Source: Ga0077536 sp943370145
GTDB lineage: Bacteria > Pseudomonadota > Gammaproteobacteria > Ga0077536
Assembly (NCBI GenBank): GCA_943370145.1
Contig: CALRPY020000001.1
Span: 186,001-250,000 of the forward strand
Direction of reading: 5' to 3'
Length of the DNA stretch: 64,000 nucleotides
In this document: one piece after another, positions 41,096-50,936 of the stretch
Position numbering within the stretch: position 1 is the stretch's first letter
How the letters are laid out: the number at the start of each line of letters is the position of its first letter
The notes under the pieces: generated by a model
Seen by the model: only the letters and a program-made list of their open reading frames with translations
What the model was told of the DNA's origin: nothing
The model's database searches: none
Made by a program: the position numbers and the translations under genes

Positions 41096-41888
41096 CGACC
41101 GGCTTCAGCACCGCGAGCGCCTGCGCGTGCAGGCGGGCGTTCGCGGCAGCGACCACGCGGCCGCCGCCGCGCACCGCCGCCCCGCTCCAGTCGGTCACGA
41201 TGCCGCCCGCAGCCTCGATGATCGGGATCAGCGGCGCGATATCGTAATAGCCGAGGCCCGCCTCGACGACGAGGTCCACATGGCCTGCCGCGAGCAGGCT
41301 GTAGGCATAGCAGTCGATGCCGAAGCGGGCGAGCCTGACCCGCGACGCGAGACGCTGGAAGGCCGGCCACTCCGTGTCGGGCGCGAACATTTCGGGCGCC
41401 GTCGCGAACAGGTAACTGCCTGCGAGTTCGTCGGTGCTGCGCGTCCGCAGGCGCGTCCGCTCGCCGGCACGCACCAGCCAGGATTCATTGCCGCCACCGA
41501 TGAACTGCTCGCCGACGAAGGGTTGGCTCATCAGGCCGAGGACCGGCCGATCGTCCTCGCACAGCGCGATCAGCGTACCCCAGGTCGGCACGCCGCAGAC
41601 GAAGGCGCGCGTGCCGTCGATCGGGTCGATGACCCAGCGAAACCCGCTGCTGCCCTGGTGCTCACCGTATTCCTCGCCCAGCACGCCGTGGTCCGGGTAG
41701 CGTGCGAGTATCGCTTCGCGCAGCGCGATTTCCGCGTTGCGATCCGCCTCCGTCACCGGGTCGAAGCGGCGCCCACCCTTGTCCGCGACGTCCAGTGCGC
41801 GGCGAAAATACGGCAGCACGACCCGCCCGGCGATCTCGGCCAGTTCGAGCAGGAAACGACGAAATTCTGTGTCACGCGACGGGTCCAT
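41085..41888 (-). CDS. Inositol-monophosphatase-family phosphatase, HisN type
   Basis: A 267-residue FIG-superfamily phosphatase. Metal ligands are seen in DPVTEADRNAEIALREAI, LGEEYGE, WVIDPIDGTRAFVCGVPTWGTLIAL and the late YYDIAPLIPIIEAAGGIVTDWSG. The IDGTRAFxxGxPxW wording is that of HisN histidinol-phosphate phosphatases rather than SuhB. No other his genes are near, so the substrate remains open. It heads a four-gene run toward the exported unknowns. Confidence 0.85.
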   Translation of the reverse strand: MDPSRDTEFRRFLLELAEIAGRVVLPYFRRALDVADKGGRRFDPVTEADRNAEIALREAILARYPDHGVLGEEYGEHQGSSGFRWVIDPIDGTRAFVCGVPTWGTLIALCEDDRPVLGLMSQPFVGEQFIGGGNESWLVRAGERTRLRTRSTDELAGSYLFATAPEMFAPDTEWPAFQRLASRVRLARFGIDCYAYSLLAAGHVDLVVEAGLGYYDIAPLIPIIEAAGGIVTDWSGAAVRGGGRVVAAANARLHAQALAVLKPVDGC

Positions 41889-41942
41889 GGTAGCGCTGGG
41901 CGTAGCCTTTCCGCGGGTTCGTGAGCCAAGGGGAGCGGCATC

Positions 41943-41970
41943 ATGACACCGGGGCATCGACGAGTACAAT
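41943..41970 (+). promoter_or_regulatory. Predicted promoter of htpX
   Basis: ATGACA (41943-41948) and TACAAT (41965-41970) are 16 bases apart, in the 130-base gap between divergent hisN and htpX. The start site would lie about 42 bases before the ATG. Confidence 0.45.
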
Positions 41971-42018
41971 GCGGTACCGGGCTCGCGCCGATGCCTTGAA
42001 ATGCAGGGGGATTCCCGC

Positions 42019-42879
42019 ATGAATCGTCTCGCGCTGTTCCTTGCGACCAACCTCGCGGTGGTCGCGGTGCTGTCGCTGGTCCTCACGTTGCTGGGCCTGG
42101 TCCGTCCCGGCGCCAGCCTCATGCCCTTCCTGCTGTCGACCACACTGCTGGGTGTCGGCGGTTCGTTCATCTCCCTGCTGATGTCGAAGTCGATGGTGAT
42201 GCGCGCGACCGGCGCGCAGCTCATCGCGAATCCGACCTCGCCCGCTGAACACTGGCTGCTCGAGACCGTGCGCCGCCAGGCCGGCCAGGCCGGCATCGGC
42301 ATGCCGGATGTCGCGGTGTTCGAGTCGCCGACACCCAACGCATTCGCGACGGGCGCCGATCGCAATCATGCCCTCGTCGCGGTCAGCACCGGACTGCTGC
42401 GCCAGATGCGCGAGGACGAGGTCGAAGCGGTGCTGGGCCACGAAATTTCGCACGTAGCGAATGGCGACATGGTCACGCTGACCCTGATCCAGGGCGTCGT
42501 GAACACCTTCGTGATGGTGTTCGCGAGCGTGCTGGCCGGTGCGCTCGATCGCGATAATCGCGAAGGCCAGCACGGGATGGGTTATTACGCCGGTTACATG
42601 ATTGCGCAGGCGGTGCTGGGCTTCCTCGCGTCGATGATCGTCTGCTGGTTCAGCCGCCAGCGGGAATTCCGCGCCGATGCCGGCGGTGCAGCGCTTGCCG
42701 GCCGCCAGCAGATGATCGCCGCGCTGGAGCGCCTGCAACTCGCCCACGATCCGGGCCACCTGCCGGATGGCATGGCCTCATTCGGCATCAGCGGCAACAT
42801 GCTCGGCGGCATCGGCCACCTGTTCGCGACGCATCCGCCGCTGGCGGCGCGCATCGAGGCGCTGCGCCGCATGCGCTGA
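42019..42879 (+). CDS. htpX: Membrane metalloprotease HtpX
   Basis: A 286-residue M48 zinc endopeptidase (E. coli 293) for quality control of membrane proteins. Two N-terminal helices (FLATNLAVVAVLSLVLTLLGL; MPFLLSTTLLGVGGSFISLLM) precede the zinc site VLGHEISHVANGDM near residue 138, followed by two more helices. FSRQREFRADAGGAALAG supplies the third ligand, and LFATHPPLAARIEAL ends the protein. The ATG at 42019 (MNRLALFLATN) is the family start; AGGGGG lies about 10 bases upstream. Confidence 0.96.
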   Translation: MNRLALFLATNLAVVAVLSLVLTLLGLVRPGASLMPFLLSTTLLGVGGSFISLLMSKSMVMRATGAQLIANPTSPAEHWLLETVRRQAGQAGIGMPDVAVFESPTPNAFATGADRNHALVAVSTGLLRQMREDEVEAVLGHEISHVANGDMVTLTLIQGVVNTFVMVFASVLAGALDRDNREGQHGMGYYAGYMIAQAVLGFLASMIVCWFSRQREFRADAGGAALAGRQQMIAALERLQLAHDPGHLPDGMASFGISGNMLGGIGHLFATHPPLAARIEALRRMR

Positions 42880-42888
42880 TCGGGACGC

Positions 42889-44178
42889 TCAGCCCTCGTC
42901 CCGGGCGAGCACGCCGTAGACGGTGAAGACGCAGTTGCGCCCGGCCCGCTTGGCCCGCTGCAGCGCGTTGGCGGCCGCCTCGATCAGTGCCTGCGGCGCC
43001 TGGTCCGGCCCCGGGATGATCGTCGCGGCGCCGCAACTCGCGGTGACGATGCGGTCGACGTCCGAGGCGCCGTGCAGCAGCGTGAGGTCGTAAACGCCCC
43101 CACGAATCGACTCCGCGATGTCGACCGCGGCGACCTCGCTCGCACCCGGCAGCAACAATGCGAATTCCTCGCCACCCAAGCGCGCGACCAGATCGCCCGC
43201 GCGGCGGGAATGCGTGCTGACCACTTCACCGACCTTCACCAGGCAGAGATCGCCGGCATGGTGGCCATAGAGTTCGTTGTAAGGGCGGAAGCGATCGATG
43301 TCGCAGATCACGAGCGAGAGTGGACGCTGCTCGCGCCGAGCCCGCGCCCATTCCCGCTCGAGCACCCGCTCGAGCACCCGCCGGTTCGCGAGGTGGGTCA
43401 GGGGATCCAGGTTCGACAGATCGCGTGCGCGATTGTGGGCGTCGAGCAGCGCGGACTGGGCCTTGCGACGCCGCTCGATCTCGGCGGACAGGCGGCTGAC
43501 CAGCTTGGCGCTGCGCGCCTGCTCCCGGGCCAGGCGCTCAGCAATCGCCTCGGTCTCCACACGATGACGGATTTCGTCGAGCGTGTAGCGCTGGTTGCGC
43601 TGGATCAGGACGAAGAGCCAGGCGAAAAAGATGAGGTTGCCGAGACCTGTCGTCAACAGCAGCGAATCGCCGCTCGCCAGCAGCCTTGCCTGCAGCGGCA
43701 GCATCGCCGGAAGCGCGAACGCGAGCCCATGCCAGCGCACGCTGCCCTGGCCGATCAGGGCGGCGCAGGACAGGCCACCGAGCCACAGATTGAAGATCGC
43801 GAGGACCCAGAAGTGCTCGCGCAGGTCAACCCACAGGGTGCTGACGCCGAAGCCGGCGCCGACGGCGGCCATCGACGCCACGTTGAGCGCCAGCCAGTGG
43901 CGACGTCCGAGGCGCTGGACCCGCTCGTGGCTTGCGAGGACCAGCGCGCGCAGGCCGACCAGCAGCAGCATCGTGAACAGCCAGGGTTCGAACAGGCCGT
44001 CCGGGATGAACGACGCGAGCAGCACCGCGTAGAACGCGAGCGACGCCGCCAGCGGCAACATCGACAGGCGCCCCTGCTCGACGGCCAGGCGGCACAGCCG
44101 CTCGTCATAGTGCCCGTCCGCGCCGTCGTGCGACTGCATCGCTGAACCGTCCTCGTGTCGATCTGAACCAGGCTGCAT
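42889..44178 (-). CDS. Membrane-bound diguanylate cyclase
   Basis: A 429-residue protein. Six hydrophobic segments cover about residues 40-190, a coiled-coil linker rich in Arg/Glu is near 200-255, and the GGDEF domain runs from 265 to 420. The active site is RLGGEEFALLLP, and the I-site RAGD is in place. The membrane part looks MASE-like but could not be assigned to a known class. The start may be ATG at 44178 or at 44139, where GAGGACGG lies upstream. It is convergent with htpX. Confidence 0.85.
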   Translation of the reverse strand: MQPGSDRHEDGSAMQSHDGADGHYDERLCRLAVEQGRLSMLPLAASLAFYAVLLASFIPDGLFEPWLFTMLLLVGLRALVLASHERVQRLGRRHWLALNVASMAAVGAGFGVSTLWVDLREHFWVLAIFNLWLGGLSCAALIGQGSVRWHGLAFALPAMLPLQARLLASGDSLLLTTGLGNLIFFAWLFVLIQRNQRYTLDEIRHRVETEAIAERLAREQARSAKLVSRLSAEIERRRKAQSALLDAHNRARDLSNLDPLTHLANRRVLERVLEREWARARREQRPLSLVICDIDRFRPYNELYGHHAGDLCLVKVGEVVSTHSRRAGDLVARLGGEEFALLLPGASEVAAVDIAESIRGGVYDLTLLHGASDVDRIVTASCGAATIIPGPDQAPQALIEAAANALQRAKRAGRNCVFTVYGVLARDEG

Positions 44179-44469
44179 GGCCCGCCGGCGCTCCTCTTCG
44201 CCCCGCGATCGGGTGCCTGCGGGAAGGCCGCCCGTCAGCCGGGGAAAACCGTCGCTGAACTGGATGCCTCCAGACTACTCGTGCGGGGAGCCTCGTCAAT
44301 GGACGCCGCGTGGCCGTGCGGGCGGGCCGCGAGCCGCTGCCGGCCAGCGGCGGGCCCCGTGGCCCTGGCGCGGCCCCGCTGCGCCTGCCGCGATTCCGGC
44401 TGGCCGCAACCGGCGTGGTGCAATAAACTGCGGGTTCGATCCAGCCCTGAAAAATTTCTCCAACGTCCC

Positions 44470-46929
44470 ATGTATCGAGCCCTGACCGAGCTCTTCGATC
44501 GCGTCGTACTCGCGAATCCGAGGGCAACCCTCTTCCTGCTGGCGGTCATCCTCGTGGTGTTCGCCGCCGGGATCCCGAAGTTCCGCGTCGACGCCTCGGC
44601 GGACTCGCTGCTGCTGGAAAACGACGCCGACCTGCAACGTTTCCGGGAACTCGGCAAGCGCTACTCGAGCCGCGATTTCCTGTTCGTGACGGTGACGCCG
44701 CGCGAGTCGCTGTTCGCGCCGTCATCGCGGGCCTTGATCGCGTCGATGCGCGCCGACCTCAAATCACTGCCCGACGTCGAGTCCGTGACCACCGTGCTCG
44801 ACGTGCCGCTGGTCAAGAACGTCGAGGCCCGGCTGTCCGAGGTGGCATCGAAGTACAAGACGCTCGAATCACCGGATGTCGACTTCGAACGCGCGCGGGA
44901 CGAACTGCTGAACAGCCCGCTCTACCGCAACGTCGCGATCAGCGACGACGGCCGCACCACCGCGATCAGGGTGGTGATGAGGGACCGCCCGGAATTCCGG
45001 CAGCTGCAGATGGAGCGCGGCGATCTCGTCTACCTGCGCGCCACGCAGGGCCTGACGCCGGCCCAGGCAGCGCGGCTGCAACAGCTGGAGCCCATCTACA
45101 AGGCGCAGAAGATCGGCATCGACGAGGCCAACCACGCGGCGGTCGCGAGCATCCGCTCGGTGCTGTCCAAATACCGCGACGACGCCAAGGTCCACCTGGG
45201 CGGCATCTCGATGATCACGGACGATCTCATCACCTTCGTCCGCAGCGACATCGTCGTCTTCGGCATCGGCGCCGTGGTGCTCGCCATCGCGATGCTCGGC
45301 TACATCTTCCGCGAGGCCCGATGGGTCGCCATTCCGCTCGGGACCTGCGTCTACTGCACGGTCGTGATCCTGGGCATGCTGGGCCACGCCGGCTGGGATC
45401 TGACGGTCATCTCGTCCAACTTCATCGCGCTGACGCTGATCCTCACCATTTCCGTGAACATCCATCTCCTGGTGCGCTACATGGAGCTGTTCCGCGACCA
45501 CCCGCAGAAGTCGCAATACGAACTCGTGCGGCAGATGGCGCACGACATGGCCAAGCCCTGCATGTACACCTCGCTGACATCGATCATCGGCTTCGCATCG
45601 CTGGTCACCAGCGACATCAAGCCGATCATCGACTTCGGCTGGATGATGACCGTCAGCCTCGCGATCGTGTTCGCGATCCTGTTCACCTTCATCCCGGCCG
45701 TGATGGTCCTGATGCCGAAGCGGCCGCTGAAAGCCGAGGACAAGGGCAATTCCAGCTTCACCGTGAGCCTCGCCCGCTTCACTGACAGGCACGGACTGTT
45801 CGTGCTGCTGGCGACCGTGGCCGTCACGGTGCTCGGCGTGGTCGGGATGCAGAAGCTCGAGGTCGAGAACAGTTTCATCAACTACTTCAAGCAGGACACG
45901 GAGATCTACCAGGGCCTGAAGCAGGTCGATGAAACCCTGGGGGGCACCACGCCGCTGGAGATCGTGCTGAAGTTCCCGCCACCGGCGGCGCCGGCCAGCG
46001 AAGACGCGGAACTCGCCGAGATGTTCGGCGACGAGCCGACGCCGAAGTCGGACTACTGGTTCACGCCGGAGAAGGTCGAGCGCATCAAGCGGGTGCACGA
46101 TTACCTTGAAACCATCCCCGGCGTGGGCAAGGTGATGTCGCTCGCCTCGATCGTCCGTGTCGCCGAGGACCTCAACAAGGGGCGCGAATTCGACCCGTTC
46201 GAACTGAACATCATCTACAAGCGGCTCCCCGACAACCTCAAGCAGGAGATGCTTTCGCCCTACATCTCGATCGAGCACGACGAGGCACGCATCGCGCTGC
46301 GGGTGCTCGACTCCATGCCGGGCCTGCGGCGCGAGGTCCTGCTCGAACGGATCGAGACCGGCCTGGAGCAGGACCTGGGCCTCGCGCCGGAAGAGTTCGA
46401 GGTCGCAGGCCTCCTGGTGCTCTACAACAACATGCTGCAGAGCCTGTACTCGTCGCAGATCGAATCCATCGGCTGGGCGATGCTCGGCGTGATGCTGACT
46501 TTGTGGGTGCTGTTCCGGTCGTTCAAGGCGGCGGTGATTGGCGTGATCCCGAACTGCGTGGCAGCGTGCGGCGTGCTCGGCTTCATGGGCTGGGCCGGCA
46601 TCCCGCTCGACATGATGACGATCATGGTCGCGTCCCTGACGATCGGCATCGCCGTCGAGGACTGCATCCACTACCTGTACCGCTACGGCGTGGAGTTCCC
46701 GCAGTTCAAGGACGGCCTGAAGACCATGTACCACTGCCACGCGAACATCGCGAAGGCCGGCTTCTATACCACGCTGACCGTTTGTTGCGGCTTTTCGATC
46801 CTGGTGCTGTCGAACTTCGTCCCCAGCATCATCTTTGGCATCCTGACCACGGTGGCGATGACAATTGCCATCCTCGGCGCACTGACGCTGATGCCGAAGC
46901 TCATCCTGATGTGGAAGCCGTTCCGCTGA
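44470..46929 (+). CDS. RND/MMPL-family exporter
   Basis: An 819-residue transporter with 12 predicted membrane helices in two repeats, each with a large periplasmic loop. The first helix (ATLFLLAVILVVFAAGIPKF) is followed by ASADSLLLENDADLQRFRELGKRYSSRDF, wording common to the MMPL/HpnN-type group. The SSNFIALTLILTISVNIHLLVRYMEL and MASLTIGIAVEDCIHYLYRY segments are the conserved helices 4 and 10. Related proteins move hydrophobic molecules such as hopanoids or lipids; the substrate here is unknown. The ATG at 44470 is used because upstream codons are low-complexity. It ends 137 bases before the methanethiol oxidase gene. Confidence 0.88.
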   Translation: MYRALTELFDRVVLANPRATLFLLAVILVVFAAGIPKFRVDASADSLLLENDADLQRFRELGKRYSSRDFLFVTVTPRESLFAPSSRALIASMRADLKSLPDVESVTTVLDVPLVKNVEARLSEVASKYKTLESPDVDFERARDELLNSPLYRNVAISDDGRTTAIRVVMRDRPEFRQLQMERGDLVYLRATQGLTPAQAARLQQLEPIYKAQKIGIDEANHAAVASIRSVLSKYRDDAKVHLGGISMITDDLITFVRSDIVVFGIGAVVLAIAMLGYIFREARWVAIPLGTCVYCTVVILGMLGHAGWDLTVISSNFIALTLILTISVNIHLLVRYMELFRDHPQKSQYELVRQMAHDMAKPCMYTSLTSIIGFASLVTSDIKPIIDFGWMMTVSLAIVFAILFTFIPAVMVLMPKRPLKAEDKGNSSFTVSLARFTDRHGLFVLLATVAVTVLGVVGMQKLEVENSFINYFKQDTEIYQGLKQVDETLGGTTPLEIVLKFPPPAAPASEDAELAEMFGDEPTPKSDYWFTPEKVERIKRVHDYLETIPGVGKVMSLASIVRVAEDLNKGREFDPFELNIIYKRLPDNLKQEMLSPYISIEHDEARIALRVLDSMPGLRREVLLERIETGLEQDLGLAPEEFEVAGLLVLYNNMLQSLYSSQIESIGWAMLGVMLTLWVLFRSFKAAVIGVIPNCVAACGVLGFMGWAGIPLDMMTIMVASLTIGIAVEDCIHYLYRYGVEFPQFKDGLKTMYHCHANIAKAGFYTTLTVCCGFSILVLSNFVPSIIFGILTTVAMTIAILGALTLMPKLILMWKPFR

Positions 46930-47066
46930 CGAGGCCTGGGACGGGCCATGCTTGCTGCAAAGCAGTATCCATAAGACGACGGGCGTCCTTGCGTCCTACA
47001 TATCTCCAGAGCATCCGCTGCTCTAGAATCGAGCCCAGCGCCAAGTTGCGCAGAGGAGGAATCCGC

Positions 47067-48431
47067 ATGAAACATTCCGCACGAATTCGCCTGCGCCAGT
47101 CCCTGGCCTTCGGCATCGCCCTCGCAGCCTCCCCGCTGCTGCAGGCCGATGAAACCTGCAATTCCCCCTACATGAAGCGCCTGACCGCTCAGGAAGACTT
47201 CATGTACGTCTGGACCCTGGGTGTCACTGGCGTGGGTGATGAACAGGACAAACTCGTCACCGTCGACACCAATCCGGCTTCGCCGACCTACGGCAAGGTC
47301 ATTCACTCGCTGTCCGTAGGCGGCCGCAACGAAGCCCATCACTCGGGTTATTCGGACGACCGCCGCTACCTGTGGGCCGGCGGGCTCGATACCAGCAACA
47401 TCTTCATCTTCGACGTCCACTCCGACCCGGCGAAGCCGAAGCTGGACAAGACCATCACGGACTTCGTCGCCAGGACGGGCGGCATCGTCGGCCCGCACTC
47501 CTTCTACGCACTGCCGGGCCGCATGCTGATCACCGGGCTGTCGAACAACCAGGACCACGGCGGCCGCACCGGCATGGCGGAATACACGAATGAAGGTGAG
47601 TACATCACCACGCACTGGATGCCGACCGACGACAACCTGCAGGGCGCCGTGAAGACCGGCCAGTTCGCCGATGGCTACAACTACGACGTGCGCGCGATGC
47701 CCCGGCTCAACGCGCTCATCACGTCCTCGTTCACGGGCTGGAACAATTACATGATGGATCTCGGCAAGATGATGGCCGATCCGGAAGCGATGAAGCGTTT
47801 CGGCAACACCGTCACCGTCTGGGACCTCCACACACGCAAGCCGCTCAAGGTCTTCGACGTGCCCGGCGCGCCGCTCGAGGTCCGCTGTGCCTGGGGCGAG
47901 ACCCACGACTACTGCTTCACCACCACGGCGCTGACCTCGAAGATCTGGCTGATCCATCGTGACGGCGACGGCGAGTGGCAGGCCAAGGCGGTGGCCGACA
48001 TCGGCGACGCGTCGAAGGTGCCACTGCCGGTCGACATCTCGATCTCGGCGGACGATACGCGCCTGTGGGTCGATACCTGGAACGACGGCATGGCCCGGCT
48101 CTACGACATCTCTGATCCGCACGCGCCGAAGGAAATCTACAGCAAGCGTATCGGCGAGCAGGTCAACATGGTGTCGCAGAGCTGGGACGGGAAGCGCGTG
48201 TACTTCACGTCCTCACTGCTCGCGAACTGGGACAAGAAGCAGGGCCCCGAAGGTGAACTGCAGTACCTGAAGGCCTACGACTGGAACGGCAAGGAGCTGA
48301 AGGAAACCTTCTCGCTGAACTTCGTCGGGGAGAAACTCGGACGTGCCCACCAGATGACGCTCAACGCGCGCTCCATCTACGCCGCGCGGCCTGCCGCGAG
48401 CGAAGCGGCAGTGGCGTCGACCCAACGCTGA
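47067..48431 (+). CDS. mtoX: SBP56-family protein, probable periplasmic methanethiol oxidase
   Basis: A 454-residue selenium-binding-protein-56 family member. A Sec signal (KHSARIRLRQSLAFGIALAASPLLQADE) sends it to the periplasm. The body has EAHHSGYSDDRRYLWAGGLDTSNIFIFDV, GPHSFYALPGRMLITGLSNNQDHGGRTGMAEY and AGYNYDV-like repeats of a beta-propeller. Bacterial SBP56 proteins have been shown to be copper-dependent methanethiol oxidases, giving formaldehyde, sulfide and hydrogen peroxide. The next gene encodes SCO1 and MauG domains, the partners found beside characterised mtoX, which strongly supports the call. GAGGAGGA lies upstream of the ATG at 47067. Confidence 0.85.
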   Translation: MKHSARIRLRQSLAFGIALAASPLLQADETCNSPYMKRLTAQEDFMYVWTLGVTGVGDEQDKLVTVDTNPASPTYGKVIHSLSVGGRNEAHHSGYSDDRRYLWAGGLDTSNIFIFDVHSDPAKPKLDKTITDFVARTGGIVGPHSFYALPGRMLITGLSNNQDHGGRTGMAEYTNEGEYITTHWMPTDDNLQGAVKTGQFADGYNYDVRAMPRLNALITSSFTGWNNYMMDLGKMMADPEAMKRFGNTVTVWDLHTRKPLKVFDVPGAPLEVRCAWGETHDYCFTTTALTSKIWLIHRDGDGEWQAKAVADIGDASKVPLPVDISISADDTRLWVDTWNDGMARLYDISDPHAPKEIYSKRIGEQVNMVSQSWDGKRVYFTSSLLANWDKKQGPEGELQYLKAYDWNGKELKETFSLNFVGEKLGRAHQMTLNARSIYAARPAASEAAVASTQR

Positions 48432-48435
48432 TCCC

Positions 48436-50388
48436 TTGTTGCGAGACCTAGTCCGGGGCCGCCTGCATGGCGGCCCCGCCCGACTGTCCGCCGTGGCGCT
48501 GCTGTGGACGCTGGCGGCGGGCGTCGCACAGGCGCACGAAGCCCACCGCGATGCTTCCGCCGGTTCCGTGCAGGCGGCCCCCGGCTACCTGGCCCTGCCC
48601 TACGCGCCGCCGGAACCCGGCACCTACCGCCTGCCGCCAATCCGGCCCGCCGCTGACGGGGAATTCATCGACGACCAGGGCGCCACGCGCCGCCTGCACG
48701 ACATCTACGCCGGGCACATCACGGTCCTGTCCTTCATCTACACGCACTGCGACGATGCGAACGGCTGTCCGCTCGCAAGCTTCGTCGTCAGCCAGGCCGC
48801 GGCGCGGGTTGCGAAGGATCCCGCGCTGGCATCGAAGGTCCGGTTCGTCAGCCTGAGCTTCGACCCGGCACGCGATACGCCATCGGTCCTGGCGGAGTAT
48901 GCACGGCCGTTCCGCAAACCCGGCGTCGACTGGCGCTTCGGCGCACCGGCCAGCGAGCAGGCCGTCATGCCGCTGCTCGAGGCCTATGGCCAGGATCTCG
49001 AACGGGACGCCTCGGGTGGCCCCTTCTCGCACGTGTTGCGGGTCTACCTCATCGACGGACAGCAACGCATCCGCAACGAATACACGACGAGCTTCCTGCA
49101 CTCGTCGATGCTGTACGCGGACATCGCGACGCTCGCCCTGCAGCAGGCTGAAGCGAGTGCAGGGCGAGGCGCGTCCAGCACGCCCACGCCGGCATCCGTG
49201 GCCGCAGGGACAGGGCCCGGCGATCACAAGGCAGGCTACGAAGAGGCAAGCTACACCACGCGATCGCGCGCGCTGACCGCCCGGGACGCCGAACCCGCCC
49301 TGCTGCAGCAGGCTTTCACGGCATGGCCCGCAGGCCTGCCGCGCGACGCTCTCAACGGCCCCGTGCCTGACGCCGCGCAGATCGCGCTGGGCCGCCGGCT
49401 CTTCTTCGATCGCAGGCTGTCGCACAACGGCACCGTCGCCTGCGCAAGCTGCCATATCCCGGACCAGGGCTTCACCAACAACGAATTGATGACGCCAGTG
49501 GGCATCGAGGGTCGCACGGTCAAGCGCAATGCGCCGACGCTGCTGAACGTCGGCTTGCTGCGCAGCCTGTTCCACGACGCCCGCGAAAGTCGGCTGGAAC
49601 AGCAGGTCTGGGCGCCGCTGCTGGCGAGCAATGAAATGGGCAACCCGTCCATCGGCTACGTCCTGGAACGCCTCGCCGCATTGCCCGACTACCCGGCGCT
49701 GTTCGGCGCGGCCTTTCCCGGGCAGGCGGCGCCCACCATGGAGACCGTTGGCGCCGCACTTGCCGCCTACCAGCGCGCGCTGCTGGCCGGCGACAGCCCT
49801 TTTGATCGCTGGCGCCTGGGCCATGATCCGGCCGCGCTGTCCGGGAGCGCGCGACGTGGCTTTGCCCTCTTCACCGGCAAGGCCGGCTGCAACGGGTGTC
49901 ACGTGCTGGGGGAAAAATCCGCGCTGTTCACGGACCAGGCGCTGCACAACACCGGCATCGGCTATCGCCGCTCGATGGCGCACGCGACCGCCCTCGACGT
50001 GATGCTTGCGCCCGGCATCAGTGTCGTGGTCCAGGCGGCGACCATCGCCGCGTCCAGCGAAACCCCGCCGAACGACCTGGGGCGCTACGAGGTCACGCTG
50101 GATCCGGCCGACCGCTGGCGCTTCCGCACGCCCAGCCTGCGCAATGTCGAGCTCACTGCGCCGTACATGCACGACGGGTCGCTGCGCAGCCTCGACGACG
50201 TGGTCGCGTTCTACGATGCCGGCGGCGTACCCAATGAAGGGCTGGACCCGCGAATCAGGCCGCTGGGTCTCGATGCCGGGGAGCGCGCGGATCTCGTCGC
50301 CTTCCTGCGCAGCCTCACCGGCAGCGAAGTCCCGACGCTCGTGCGCGACGCGTTCGCCGCGCCCATCGGTGACCGCCACGCGGAGTGA
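48436..50388 (+). CDS. SCO1/SenC-MauG (dihaem cytochrome c peroxidase) fusion
   Basis: A 650-residue exported protein. A signal peptide (ALLWTLAAGVAQAHEA) ends near residue 34. Residues about 60-235 are a SCO1/SenC copper-chaperone domain; its Cys pair is CDDANGCP (Cys105, Cys111, spacing CX5C instead of the usual CX3C) and the third ligand is probably His199. Residues about 285-640 are a MauG/CCP domain with two haem c motifs, CASCH (336-340) and CNGCH (485-489). In known mtoX loci these are separate genes thought to supply copper and mature the oxidase. The start is TTG at 48436, 4 bases after mtoX; a GTG at 48493 is an alternative. Confidence 0.88.
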   Translation: MLRDLVRGRLHGGPARLSAVALLWTLAAGVAQAHEAHRDASAGSVQAAPGYLALPYAPPEPGTYRLPPIRPAADGEFIDDQGATRRLHDIYAGHITVLSFIYTHCDDANGCPLASFVVSQAAARVAKDPALASKVRFVSLSFDPARDTPSVLAEYARPFRKPGVDWRFGAPASEQAVMPLLEAYGQDLERDASGGPFSHVLRVYLIDGQQRIRNEYTTSFLHSSMLYADIATLALQQAEASAGRGASSTPTPASVAAGTGPGDHKAGYEEASYTTRSRALTARDAEPALLQQAFTAWPAGLPRDALNGPVPDAAQIALGRRLFFDRRLSHNGTVACASCHIPDQGFTNNELMTPVGIEGRTVKRNAPTLLNVGLLRSLFHDARESRLEQQVWAPLLASNEMGNPSIGYVLERLAALPDYPALFGAAFPGQAAPTMETVGAALAAYQRALLAGDSPFDRWRLGHDPAALSGSARRGFALFTGKAGCNGCHVLGEKSALFTDQALHNTGIGYRRSMAHATALDVMLAPGISVVVQAATIAASSETPPNDLGRYEVTLDPADRWRFRTPSLRNVELTAPYMHDGSLRSLDDVVAFYDAGGVPNEGLDPRIRPLGLDAGERADLVAFLRSLTGSEVPTLVRDAFAAPIGDRHAE

Positions 50389-50696
50389 GACGGCGACCAA
50401 CCGGCAACCAGGACGCGGCTGGCCCCTCACGCGCCGCGCGGAGACGTGACCAGAGCAGTCCGTCGACTGCAACGCTGTTCAACCCCGAAGTTGCGCACCC
50501 TCCAGGGGTTCCTCCCGCACTTTCACCCGCAAACATCTGCTCCATGCCGCGGCGCGATGACTTGCGCGCCGGCGGACACCAGATTCGGGGGCAGGGGCCG
50601 GATGTCCCCGGTCGGCTCCCGAATCGCAGTATTCCCGTGGGGAGAGCGGGCAAGCGGGTGGCGCGTACAGTGAGCACGGGACAGTTGGCCGCAGCA

Positions 50697-50936
50697 ATGG
50701 AGCAGGATGCCATCCGCGGCAAGAGCGACGACGAACTGCTCGAGCTGCTCGAGCGCCTCTGCACCCGGATGTACCTTGAAAACAACCGGCATCTGCCGAT
50801 CATCAATCAGTGCATCAGCATCAACGCCGAGCCGCTGAATCGATACTACCGCGACTCGTCGCGGTCGATGGCCGGTCTTGCGGTGGTCGCCGTGCTCCTC
50901 GGCGTCGGCCAGTTGTGCATGTTCCTGATCCACTGA
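50697..50936 (+). CDS. Small protein with C-terminal membrane anchor, unknown function
   Basis: A 79-residue protein. Residues 1-55 are soluble and charged (IRGKSDDELLELLERLCTRMYLENNRHLPIINQ) and about 58-78 form one membrane helix (MAGLAVVAVLLGVGQLCMFL). The frame is open back to 50385, but the upstream 100 residues look non-coding in composition, so the ATG at 50697 (or GTG at 50670) is preferred. The 308 bases between it and the MauG fusion hold nothing else recognised. It may be read with mtoX; no family is known. Confidence 0.5.
   Translation: MEQDAIRGKSDDELLELLERLCTRMYLENNRHLPIINQCISINAEPLNRYYRDSSRSMAGLAVVAVLLGVGQLCMFLIH

Noticed and set aside
44869..46740. Very long minus-strand open frame opposite the RND exporter
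   Set aside because: It is His/Asp/Arg/Val-rich, typical of an antisense shadow in high-GC DNA, while the plus strand encodes a clear transporter.
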